Assembly: GCF_041199985.1 (NCBI RefSeq)
Contig: NZ_CP165647.1
Span: forward strand, 868,001 to 932,000
Source: Leptotrichia sp. HSP-536
Lineage (GTDB): Bacteria > Fusobacteriota > Fusobacteriia > Fusobacteriales > Leptotrichiaceae
Length of the DNA: 64,000 nt
Reading direction: 5' to 3'
Shown: positions 44,606-52,640 of the stretch, one piece after another
Position numbering within the stretch: position 1 is the first letter of the stretch
Layout of the letters: every line of letters starts with the position of its first letter
Notes under the pieces: generated by a model
Seen by the model: only the letters and a program-made list of their open reading frames with translations
The model's database searches: none
Told to the model about the DNA's origin: nothing
Position numbers and translations under genes: made by a program

Positions 44606-45364
44606 TTACAAATATTTCAATATCTCACGCTTATATTCAATAAATTTTTCAGACATTATAACTTCTTCATTATTATAGCCCTTGTTCTGACTATTTTTCA
44701 AGTCAACATTTATTTGTGCAGCAATTTTACCTGGACTTCCTGCCAAAATATAAATTCTGTCAGAAAGCAGTATCGCCTCATCAATATCATGAGTGATAAA
44801 TAGAGTTGACATTTTTATTTTTTTCATAATGTCCAAATACCAGTTATGAATTTTATGCTTTGTAATTGCGTCCAATGCACTGAAAGGCTCGTCAAGGAGA
44901 GCGACTTCGCTGGAAAATAAATATGTTCTAAGCAATGCCGCCCTTTGTTTCATCCCGCCTGACAGTTTACTTGGATACAAATTTTCCGTACCCTCCAATC
45001 CAAAATCTTTAAAATACGGCTTTGCAATTTCCTGTGCCTTATTTTTATTTTCGCCTCTTATTACAAGCGGAAGTGCCACGTTGTCAATAATTTTTTTATG
45101 AGGTAAAAGCAAGTCCTTTTGGAGCATGTAACTTATTTTTCCAGATTTGCCAGTTATATCTTCTCCATTCATTCTTACATTCCCACCATCGGGCTTTAAA
45201 AGTCCTGCAATAATGTTAAATAACGTCGTTTTCCCAGCGCCACTCACTCCTAAAATACAAACCAGCTCATTTTCATACAAATCAATCGAAACATTTTCCA
45301 AAACTTTTTTGTTTTCAAAAGAAATGGAAATATCTTTTATTTCAAGTTTTTTGTTTTTCTTCAC
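44606..45364 (-). CDS. ABC transporter ATP-binding protein, thiamine-precursor uptake
   Basis: The start is GTG 45364 with AAAGGAG upstream. The 252-residue protein has Walker A GVSGAGKTTLF, signature LSGGMKQRAALLRT and Walker B VALLDEPFSALDAITKHK, as in the nitrate/sulfonate/taurine-type importers (ThiZ/SsuB branch). It is the last gene of the riboswitch-controlled operon and should energise uptake with the permease and binding protein upstream. Confidence 0.9.
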   Translation of the reverse strand: MKKNKKLEIKDISISFENKKVLENVSIDLYENELVCILGVSGAGKTTLFNIIAGLLKPDGGNVRMNGEDITGKSGKISYMLQKDLLLPHKKIIDNVALPLVIRGENKNKAQEIAKPYFKDFGLEGTENLYPSKLSGGMKQRAALLRTYLFSSEVALLDEPFSALDAITKHKIHNWYLDIMKKIKMSTLFITHDIDEAILLSDRIYILAGSPGKIAAQINVDLKNSQNKGYNNEEVIMSEKFIEYKREILKYL

Positions 45365-45391
45365 TTAATATTTCTCCTTTTGATAAATTTT

Positions 45392-46366
45392 CTATTTCAG
45401 ATACTCGTTGCTATATCCAAAATCCTTTGGTATTTCACGCTCTACAGCCTTATTTTTATAAAGCCATTCATAAAATCTGTTCCAACGGTTTGCATCAATT
45501 ATTCCCCATTCTTTTGCATCAGACTGATATTCCTTAGAAATCCATTTTTGGCTTGCTGTTACAAGGTTTATATCAAGTTCTGGAGAATTTTTTACCAAGA
45601 TTTTCGCTGATTCCTCTGGATTTTTCATTGCGTATTCATACCCTTTTTTTATTGCCTTCAAAACTTTTTTTGCAATTTCAGGATTTTTTTTCAGAAAGTC
45701 ATTATTTGCGATAATTACAGGGCTGTAATAGTCAAGTTCCTCTCCATAGTCACGAATTTTTAGAAAATTTGTCTGAAGCCCTGCCCTTTCTGTAGCAATC
45801 CCATCCCACGCATAATAAACCCAAACGGCATCAACATCAGATTTCAAGCCAGTTACAACATCTGTTATTGTATAAGGAATTAATTTTACTTTGGAAAAAT
45901 CACCTTTATCATCTGTTACTAATTTTTTCAGAATAGCCTGCTCAATATTGTCTTCCCAAGTGGCATATTTTTTACCTTCTAGTTTTTTTGGCGAGTCTAT
46001 TCCTTTTTCCTTTAATGAAATAATCCCAGATGTATTATGTTGAAGAATTGCTGCAACAGCCGTTACTGGTACAGGATTATCCTTCGCAAATGATTTTGCC
46101 AATGTATCCTGAAAACTTATTCCAAATTCTGCTCCTCCGGCTCCAATAAGTGCAGTTGTACTACCTTCAGGCGGCTGCACAATTTCCACATCCAGTCCTT
46201 CTTCCTTAAAATATCCCAAGTCTTTTGCCACATACAGTCCCGTATGATTAGTGTTTGGTACCCAATCCAATACAATTTTTATTTTCTGATTATTTTTAGA
46301 CTTTCCGCACGAAATAACAAAAACCAAGATTAAACATAAAATTAGAATTTTTGACACCTTTTTCAT
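45392..46366 (-). CDS. ABC substrate-binding lipoprotein, ThiY/NMT1-like
   Basis: The 324-residue protein has a lipoprotein signal ending LVFVISCGK and the ThiY/NMT1 pattern: VLDWVPNTNHTGLYVAKDLGYF, EGSTTALIGAGGAEFGISFQD and VWVYYAWDGI. ThiY proteins bind formylaminopyrimidine, a thiamine breakdown product salvaged to HMP. The operon has a TPP riboswitch, supporting this. It lies 28 bases before the ATPase gene and 49 after the permease gene. Confidence 0.9.
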   Translation of the reverse strand: MKKVSKILILCLILVFVISCGKSKNNQKIKIVLDWVPNTNHTGLYVAKDLGYFKEEGLDVEIVQPPEGSTTALIGAGGAEFGISFQDTLAKSFAKDNPVPVTAVAAILQHNTSGIISLKEKGIDSPKKLEGKKYATWEDNIEQAILKKLVTDDKGDFSKVKLIPYTITDVVTGLKSDVDAVWVYYAWDGIATERAGLQTNFLKIRDYGEELDYYSPVIIANNDFLKKNPEIAKKVLKAIKKGYEYAMKNPEESAKILVKNSPELDINLVTASQKWISKEYQSDAKEWGIIDANRWNRFYEWLYKNKAVEREIPKDFGYSNEYLK

Positions 46367-46414
46367 TTCTTTTACCTCTTTTCATTTTTTATTTTGAATT
46401 TTTTATTTAAAAAC

Positions 46415-47170
46415 TTACTTTTCCCAAACCATACACCATTTCTGTATTTTTTTTACAAGATACATAAGTAGCAAGCTTATCGCAGAAATAAGAAAAATCA
46501 CTGCAAACATCTTATCAAATGAATACGATTTTCTGACTCTTGTCATATAAACTCCAAGTCCGCTAAATCCACCGAGCCATTCAGCCACAACCGCTCCAAT
46601 TATCGAATATGAAACGGAAATTCTAAGCCCTGCGAAAAAATATCCTAATGAGCCTGGTAATTTGACATGAACAAAGTTCTGAAATGGCGTTGCTCCCATC
46701 GTTTTTAACAAATTTAACATATCCTTATCAGCTGAACGAAATCCATCCAGAAGCCCAATAGTTATTGGAAAAAACGAAGTCATCACAATAAGCGTAATCT
46801 TGGGCAATATTCCATATCCCAGCCAAAGTACCAAAAGAGGCGCAATAGCAACCGTCGGAATTGTTTGCGTAATCACCAAAACAGGATAAATCATTTTATA
46901 CGCATATTCAAACCTATCCATAACAACTGCCACGGCAAATCCTAGGATTATTCCCAGCCCAAGCCCCAAAAATGCTTCAAGCAGAGTAATTTTTGTATGC
47001 TCCATAAGCAGTGGAAAATCATAAATAAACGCTTTTACAACTTCAAATGGCGAAGGCAACATAAATTTTGGAATAATATTCACCATTGACAAAATTTGCC
47101 AAATCATCAGCAATACAGCAATAATAATACTTGGTGCAATTTTATCTGTTATATTTTGAAATTTTTTCAT
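46415..47170 (-). CDS. ABC transporter permease, ThiX-like
   Basis: ATG 47170 is chosen; a TTG lies one codon before. The protein has about six membrane helices and the inner-membrane EAA-like segment MGATPFQNFVHVKLPGSLG. It overlaps the 3' end of the upstream gene by about 30 bases. It pairs with the ThiY-like protein and ThiZ-like ATPase in precursor uptake. Confidence 0.9.
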   Translation of the reverse strand: MKKFQNITDKIAPSIIIAVLLMIWQILSMVNIIPKFMLPSPFEVVKAFIYDFPLLMEHTKITLLEAFLGLGLGIILGFAVAVVMDRFEYAYKMIYPVLVITQTIPTVAIAPLLVLWLGYGILPKITLIVMTSFFPITIGLLDGFRSADKDMLNLLKTMGATPFQNFVHVKLPGSLGYFFAGLRISVSYSIIGAVVAEWLGGFSGLGVYMTRVRKSYSFDKMFAVIFLISAISLLLMYLVKKIQKWCMVWEK

Positions 47171-47453
47171 CAATCTTTAAAATATCTCCTTTCGGTTTAT
47201 AATTTATTTTTACATACGACATTGCACCCTCAGCCCCCGCCTTCACAGCCACAATCTGACATTCCTTCACAATTTCCATAAGCTCGTCAAAATCCCCTTC
47301 TACCGTCGTTTCAAATGGAGCAACATTCATTTTTAACCCTTTACTTTTAATAAATTCAATAACTTCATCAACAACTCTTACAATTTCTTCGTTTTCCACA
47401 ACATTTGGCAGTACCTGAATTGCAATACTTGCATTAATTTCTTTTCTTTCCAT
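47142..47453 (-). CDS. Thiamine-binding (YkoF/MTH1187-type) protein
   Basis: The 103-residue protein matches the MTH1187/YkoF family: ASIAIQVLPNVVENEEIVRVVDE and FETTVEGDFDELMEIVKECQ. Members bind hydroxymethylpyrimidine or thiamine. It is the first gene after the TPP riboswitch and overlaps the permease start, so it is co-transcribed and co-translated with it. Confidence 0.85.
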   Translation of the reverse strand: MERKEINASIAIQVLPNVVENEEIVRVVDEVIEFIKSKGLKMNVAPFETTVEGDFDELMEIVKECQIVAVKAGAEGAMSYVKINYKPKGDILKIDEKISKYNR

Positions 47454-47498
47454 AATTTACCATTCCTTTCTTATTTTTTATAATTTAAAATTTTTAAA

Positions 47499-47530
47499 AC
47501 AAAAAATCCCCTCATCACAAGGAGATTTCT
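47499..47530 (-). terminator. Riboswitch expression-platform terminator
   Basis: On the reverse strand AAATCTCCTT and GAGGGGATTTTTTG form a hairpin with a T run between the TPP aptamer and the first gene. It would stop transcription when thiamine pyrophosphate is bound. Confidence 0.65.
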
Positions 47531-47622
47531 ATAATTTTTTATAATTTAAAAATAAATACAAATAACTTTAAAATTAAAATTATTTCATTCTTTATCTTAA
47601 ACTATTTTTTATTTTATATAAA

Positions 47623-47694
47623 ATACTCCCTCCGACAGCATTATCTGTATCAGGTTATATGGGTTTAATTCTCAGCAAATCTGCTCCCCAGTAT
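47623..47694 (-). promoter_or_regulatory. TPP riboswitch (THI element)
   Basis: The reverse strand shows the conserved cores GGGGAGC, CTGAGA, ACCTGATAC and GATAATGC followed by GTCGGAGGGAG, closed by a P1 stem of ATACT/AGTAT. It controls the four-gene uptake operon on the reverse strand. Confidence 0.92.
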
Positions 47695-47706
47695 TTTTTA
47701 AATTGT

Positions 47707-48459
47707 CTAGTTTTTTCTTTTCTTAATATCTTTCCAGTCCAGCGTATGAGAAAATTCTTTTGCAAATGCAATTAGAATTCCTAAAAATAACCCTAAAAAT
47801 AAAGAACCAGCTACAACTAATTTTTTGTTTAATGCAGGCTTTGTTACAGAATTTACATATTTTACAACTGGATTTGAATCGTTTTTTAACAAACGGTAAT
47901 ATGCTAATCTTGAAACTAAAGTATCTGTTAGAGAATCTTTTGTTGTTCGGATATCAATATTTTTCGTCAAGAAATTATACTGCTCTTCCAGTAATTTTAT
48001 TTGAGAATCTAGAAATTTATTTTTTCTTTCTAACAAATAATTTTGAGCAAGTATCGGATATTCTTTTGCAAAATTTTCTCCTTCAGTCTTATTATTTGTA
48101 GTAAATTTTATTTTTATGGTAGGATCGTTAGTTTCCGACTGAGCTGTCAATCTTGTTGTCATTTCCTTAAAAAATTTATCTTCTGGTAAATTTACATTTC
48201 TTAAAGTTTTTGAATTTTTTTTCAAAAAAGAATAAAAGTCAAAAGAACTTAGTGAAAATTGAGAATTTTCCCCAATTTCAGTCAATACTTTGTCATTTCC
48301 ATACATAATAATATCTGATTTAAAAGATTTATTTATAAAAACAAAAGCTGTGGATAGTATAATTACTATTACTGTAGTTAAAGCAATTAAAAACTTGTTT
48401 TTATAAAGAATTTTCATTATCATATTCGCATCTATTACCTGCTGATTTTCATTATTCAT
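47707..48459 (-). CDS. Wzz-type chain-length determinant protein
   Basis: The 250-residue protein has the polysaccharide co-polymerase layout: a cytoplasmic start, a membrane helix about residues 25-45 (IALTTVIVIILSTAFVFI), a periplasmic helical part and a second membrane helix near 215-235 (VVAGSLFLGLFLGILIAF). No tyrosine-kinase domain is attached. It should set the length of surface polysaccharide, consistent with the glycosyltransferase gene at 38232. It stands alone on the reverse strand. Confidence 0.85.
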   Translation of the reverse strand: MNNENQQVIDANMIMKILYKNKFLIALTTVIVIILSTAFVFINKSFKSDIIMYGNDKVLTEIGENSQFSLSSFDFYSFLKKNSKTLRNVNLPEDKFFKEMTTRLTAQSETNDPTIKIKFTTNNKTEGENFAKEYPILAQNYLLERKNKFLDSQIKLLEEQYNFLTKNIDIRTTKDSLTDTLVSRLAYYRLLKNDSNPVVKYVNSVTKPALNKKLVVAGSLFLGLFLGILIAFAKEFSHTLDWKDIKKRKN

Positions 48460-48615
48460 TTTTATTTCCTTTCTAAAATCTAATTTTTATATATTCTAAT
48501 TTTATCAAAAAAAGAAAAATATTACAATGAAAATTTTAAAATTATTAAAAATATCTAAAGTAATTTTTTACAATAAATAACGTTCAAAATAACAATTTAA
48601 CTTTTAAATCCAGAA

Positions 48616-49473
48616 TTATCCTATTTCAACCATTTTTCTCTTTCTCTTATCAAAAGTTACCATTTCGGTAATTCCAAATTCCTTCACATATTCCCCAGCT
48701 TCCTTTATTTTCATTCCAACATGTTCCGCATAATGCGAATCACTTGATAAAATCACTGGAATATCGTACTTTTTAACATATTCCATAAAATCACGGTATG
48801 GCGTGATTTCCTTAATCGGATACCGATAAAATGTACCTGTATTTACATCTACAATCATATTATTTTTTTTCAAGCATTTAGCTGTATTTTCTAATAAATT
48901 ATCAACATCCTTTTTATCTGGAATATTTTTAAACATTCGTAAATTAAACGGATGTCCTAAAATATCATACATTCCCGTATTAGTTACATCTTCAATTTCC
49001 TTTGCATAATCCTTCCAGATTTGCACCAAATCTCCATCAACAAATTTATGTTTTAAAGCACTGAAATCAAACCCCCAGCCTTTAATAAAATGAATTGAAA
49101 CTATTAAGTAATCAAACTCGTATTTTGATAAGATTTCCTTAACTTTTTCCTGATTTTTAAAATTGCATACTTCAATTCCAAATTTTACTGGATAGCCTTT
49201 TGCTTTCAAATTATTTATAAAATCTCTGTATTCATCCAATGTATGTACAAATTTTGTTTTCTGCTCAAGCCATTTTTTCTGAAAATTCCCAGTTTCACTA
49301 TCGTCCAAAATCAATTCCTCATAATAAAGATCCTTAAATTCCTTAAATCCATGAGTGTGTTCTGTTATACCAATTTCAGACAGCCCCATCTTTTTTGCCT
49401 GTTCAAAAAATGGATTTACATAATCTTCATCATAACTTCCAAATTCAAAATGCATATGATAATCTACTAACAT
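48616..49473 (-). CDS. PHP-domain histidinol-phosphatase-like protein
   Basis: The 285-residue protein has the PHP metal-binding pattern: VDYHMHFEFGSYDED, GITEHTHGF, the histidine in SIHFIKGWGFD and SSDSHYAEHVG near the C-terminus. It matches the HisK-type histidinol-phosphatases in length, but histidine genes are not near and other phosphoesterase roles are possible. Confidence 0.85.
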   Translation of the reverse strand: MLVDYHMHFEFGSYDEDYVNPFFEQAKKMGLSEIGITEHTHGFKEFKDLYYEELILDDSETGNFQKKWLEQKTKFVHTLDEYRDFINNLKAKGYPVKFGIEVCNFKNQEKVKEILSKYEFDYLIVSIHFIKGWGFDFSALKHKFVDGDLVQIWKDYAKEIEDVTNTGMYDILGHPFNLRMFKNIPDKKDVDNLLENTAKCLKKNNMIVDVNTGTFYRYPIKEITPYRDFMEYVKKYDIPVILSSDSHYAEHVGMKIKEAGEYVKEFGITEMVTFDKRKRKMVEIG

Positions 49474-49530
49474 AATATTTCCTCGCTTTCCTTATAATTA
49501 AAATAATTGAAATAAAAACTATATATAAAG

Positions 49531-49573
49531 GAAAAAGCCATTCCAAAATTCACCATTTTGAAACAGCCTTTCT
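49531..49573 (-). terminator. Intrinsic terminator after the cold-shock gene
   Basis: On the reverse strand GGCTGTTTCAAAATGG pairs with GGAATGGCTTTTTCC with a T-rich tail, about 25 bases after the csp stop. Confidence 0.65.
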
Positions 49574-49597
49574 TTAAACAAAAAGTTAATTAATCGA

Positions 49598-49795
49598 TTA
49601 TTGAGAAATTACATTTGTTGCTTGAGGTCCTTTTGGTCCTTCTTCTACATCAAAGCTTACTTCTTCACCTTCGTTAACTGTTTTGAATCCTTCTTTATTG
49701 ATTTTTGAGAAATGTAAGAAATAATCATTTCCATCTTCTCCTGAAATAAATCCGAATCCTTTTTTGTCGTTAAACCATTTTACTTTACCTAACAA
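49598..49795 (-). CDS. csp: Cold-shock domain protein
   Basis: TTG 49795 (LGKVKWFNDKKGFGFISGE) is chosen since AGGAGG lies 7 bases upstream; the longer frame to 49825 only adds a non-family leader. The 65-residue protein has the RNP1/RNP2 cores KGFGFIS and YFLHFSKI and binds single-stranded RNA. It is monocistronic with its own terminator. Confidence 0.93.
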   Translation of the reverse strand: MLGKVKWFNDKKGFGFISGEDGNDYFLHFSKINKEGFKTVNEGEEVSFDVEEGPKGPQATNVISQ

Positions 49796-49972
49796 AGTAT
49801 TACCTCCTAAAATTTTACACCTCAAACAACTGTTACTGTTACAAATATATATTTTTTGTTACATGTTACTTGCTTTTGGTTATTTGACATTATTATACCA
49901 CATTTTTTTTAAAAAGCATAGTTTTTTTTTCTAAAATTTTAATGATTTTTAAAAAAATATTATAAAATACTA

Positions 49973-50913
49973 GGACGTGTCTGAAAACTCAAAATCAATG
50001 ATATTTTTAATGATTACTTAAATTTATTTTATTAAAATCATTATGCATCCTATATAAATAAAATTTATAAATGTGCTTGCCAGCTTATCATAGCGTGTCC
50101 CTATTCTGCGGAACTGTTTAAGCTTATTAAAAAAACATTCCACAAGGTGCCTTTCCTTGTAGATATGGTAATCGCATTCTCATTTTTCTACTGCATTGGA
50201 CTTCGGAGGTATTACACATTCTCCCCCGTGTTTTCTTATGTACTCCCGAACTTCCTTTGTTCCGTATGCCTTGTCTGCCAGTATGTTGCCTTAGCTGCGA
50301 CAATATTTTAATTCCTTGCGTACTATCATGAATCTGTCCTGCAGTAAGTTTTATGTACAGCGGATTTCCCAAGTCCATCAACAACTGCATGGATCTTAGT
50401 TGTCCTTCCTCCTGAGCTTCTCCCGATGTGCTGATTCACTTCTGAATCTTTTCCCTTTTTTAGCTCCTGCACTGCTCTGGTGGGCTTTAACTACTGTAGA
50501 GTCAATGCTCAAGTTCTCATAATCGGCATCTTCCCTTAAATGCTCAAATACTTTAAGCAGAGTCCCCTCGTCACGCCATTTGCAGAAACGAGAATAGACT
50601 GTCTTCCATGAACCAAAACGTTCAGGAAGGTCTCTCCAAAATGCACCGCTGCAGGCAATCCATACACGGCATTAAAGATCAGGCGTAAATCCTTGCCTGG
50701 ACGTCCTGTCCTAGCTTTGGGAAACATATGCTTTATTTTATTCCATTGTTCATCTGATATTTCATATCTTCTTTGCATGATAGAAGCCTCCTGTGCTTTT
50801 CTTTTATTGTATCAGACTGAGAGCAATGTTTCAACTCATTGATTAATTGATTATGGGTATATTATTTGATAATCATTAAAAATATTATTGATTTTGAGTT
50901 TTCAGACACGCCC
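49973..50913 (-). mobile_element. Decayed IS5-type insertion sequence
   Basis: The 941-base element has inverted ends GGACGTGTCTGAAAACTC and GAGTTTTCAGACACGCCC (left and right) and a TA on each side. Its only gene is broken by several frameshifts. It is the likely parent of the MITE at 3143-3294. Confidence 0.85.
50024..50778 (-). pseudogene. IS5-family transposase, multiple frameshifts
   Basis: The gene starts MQRRYEISDEQWNKIKHMFP, the DUF4096-like IS5 N-terminus, and pieces of the DDE core (TVYSRFCKWRDEGTLLKVF, IDSTVVKAHQSS, HAVVDGLGNPLYIKLTAGQ) are found in different frames. The reading must shift at about 50660, again near 50448 and near 50370. No intact transposase can be made. Confidence 0.85.
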
Positions 50914-51012
50914 TAATATAAACAAATAATTTATTACAAATAAATCTTGTAATTTTGTCCAAAACAATATAAAATATATATAAAAATAAATATAAAAAGG
51001 AAGTGATAATTA

Positions 51013-51555
51013 ATGAATTTAAAAAAATACATGTTATTAAGTTTATTTACGATACTAGCTATAATAAGTTGTGGAAAACCAGAAGAACCTAAAGATGAAA
51101 ATGTGGATGAAATTCAAATTGACCAAACAAATTCAGCAGATACAAATAATAACAATAATAACCAGCAAGCTAAAGCGAATCCTGCTAATCCTCAAGAATC
51201 TCAGGCAACTCAGACTACTCAGACTGCTACAGAAATTCCGCAATCTGGTAATGAGCAACCTCCTTCTCAAGTAAAGCTAGAAGAAGTCAAAGCTAGTAAA
51301 ACTTTGCAGCATTTGGATAAATTAATGAATAAAGAAATTGCTGTAGAAGATAGAATTTTAGTATTTTCTAAAAAAGGTAACCAATATTTGGTGACTTATA
51401 AAGTTGAGAATGAAAATGGAGTAAGTACAGATGTAAAAAATCTGACTTTTAATGAAAAAACTGATAGTTTGACTGATGGTATTTATACATTTAAATTGAA
51501 TAAAAATAAATTAGGTTTGTATGCAGGAAATCAATTTATATTCTCAGTTGAATAA
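51013..51555 (+). CDS. Hypothetical lipoprotein with low-complexity linker
   Basis: The 180-residue protein has a lipoprotein signal ending TILAIISCGK, a linker rich in asparagine, glutamine and threonine (NNNNNNQQAK) and a small C-terminal folded part with GIYTFKLNKNKLGLYAGN. No family is recognised. Its RBS AAGGAAG is upstream and a terminator follows. Its location next to an IS and a large effector cluster does not reveal a role. Confidence 0.6.
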   Translation: MNLKKYMLLSLFTILAIISCGKPEEPKDENVDEIQIDQTNSADTNNNNNNQQAKANPANPQESQATQTTQTATEIPQSGNEQPPSQVKLEEVKASKTLQHLDKLMNKEIAVEDRILVFSKKGNQYLVTYKVENENGVSTDVKNLTFNEKTDSLTDGIYTFKLNKNKLGLYAGNQFIFSVE

Positions 51556-51626
51556 ATTAATTATCATATTTAACGAATATTAGAAAGAAGTCGTAGGCCT
51601 TTTATAAATAGAAGTAGTTCATAAAA

Positions 51627-51680
51627 ATCACTCAAACAACTAGTAATATTTTAACTAATTAGTGTTTGAGTGTTTTATTT
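51627..51680. terminator. Bidirectional terminator
   Basis: CACTCAAACAACTAGT pairs with ACTAATTAGTGTTTGAGTG and both sides carry T-rich tails. It separates the 51013 gene from the effector cluster. Confidence 0.65.
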
Positions 51681-51685
51681 TTTAT

Positions 51686-52501
51686 TTATTCAATTGTTAT
51701 TTTTCGTGGAATAATTCTTTTTTTCTCAACAATTTCCCTGTCTTTTCCCAAATTTTCCAAAATTTTTACTAAATGTTGATAAAGTTCCTCATTACTATAA
51801 TTTTCCTGCTCTAGATGTAATTTTAAATTAATATAGGCAATTATGACATCACGTTCAACATTTCCATTTAAACAATTTATATAAAAATTTACATCAAAAA
51901 TATCTAAATTTTCTTTTTTTGAAGCGTCTTTTCCAAATAATTCCAAAATTTTAGGATGAAGTGTTCCTAGCTCGTGTTTTGAAGAATATTTTGTATTTAT
52001 CAGTTCCATGAGGTTAAAATCACGTCTTAAGTCTATAAAGTTATTGTAGTCGTTTCTAAGTTCAGCTCCTGTTCTTGTAATAAATCTTGTTATTTCTATT
52101 TCTCCAATTTTATTTTTACTATTTTCTTGATTTTCAATATTCACATTTTCATTATTTAAAATTTCAAGTGAAAAATCAGCATTTCTAATATAAAATTTTC
52201 TTTCTTCAAAATCTGAATATAATTTTAATTTTAACACATAACGATTTTCAATTTCTGGCATATCAAAATTATAATTATTATTCATCCAGAAAATTTTTCC
52301 GCCACATTTTACAATTCCTTTTGTTACAGCTACTTGTTTATTTTCTGAATCTGTAATTAAATCAAATCCAGAAATTATTCCATCTTGTTGTTTCAAATAC
52401 ATTAAATTTATCAGTTCAGCAGGATTGTCCCTTAATAAGTCTAGTGCTTCTTTACTTATCACTTGCCCATTTCCAAATATTGGATATTTATTTTCAATCA
52501 T
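51686..52501 (-). CDS. Hypothetical protein of the spike-effector cluster
   Basis: The 271-residue protein is not recognised. It contains mixed beta and helical parts with the motif AELRNDYNNFIDLRRDFNLM. It is the last gene on the reverse strand of the cluster, 139 bases after the 721-aa gene stop. Being beside a PAAR-like effector it could be an accessory or baseplate-like protein, but that is a guess. Confidence 0.5.
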   Translation of the reverse strand: MIENKYPIFGNGQVISKEALDLLRDNPAELINLMYLKQQDGIISGFDLITDSENKQVAVTKGIVKCGGKIFWMNNNYNFDMPEIENRYVLKLKLYSDFEERKFYIRNADFSLEILNNENVNIENQENSKNKIGEIEITRFITRTGAELRNDYNNFIDLRRDFNLMELINTKYSSKHELGTLHPKILELFGKDASKKENLDIFDVNFYINCLNGNVERDVIIAYINLKLHLEQENYSNEELYQHLVKILENLGKDREIVEKKRIIPRKITIE

Positions 52502-52640
52502 TTTTTCCCCACCTTTTGTCTAATTTAGAATCAGACTTTAAAAATTACGATCTTTTTTTACTTAAAAATTGTTTTTATCAATTTTGATATTAAAATAATT
52601 CTGAGTATACTTTTAAATCTGATTCCAAATTTTTTCATCA

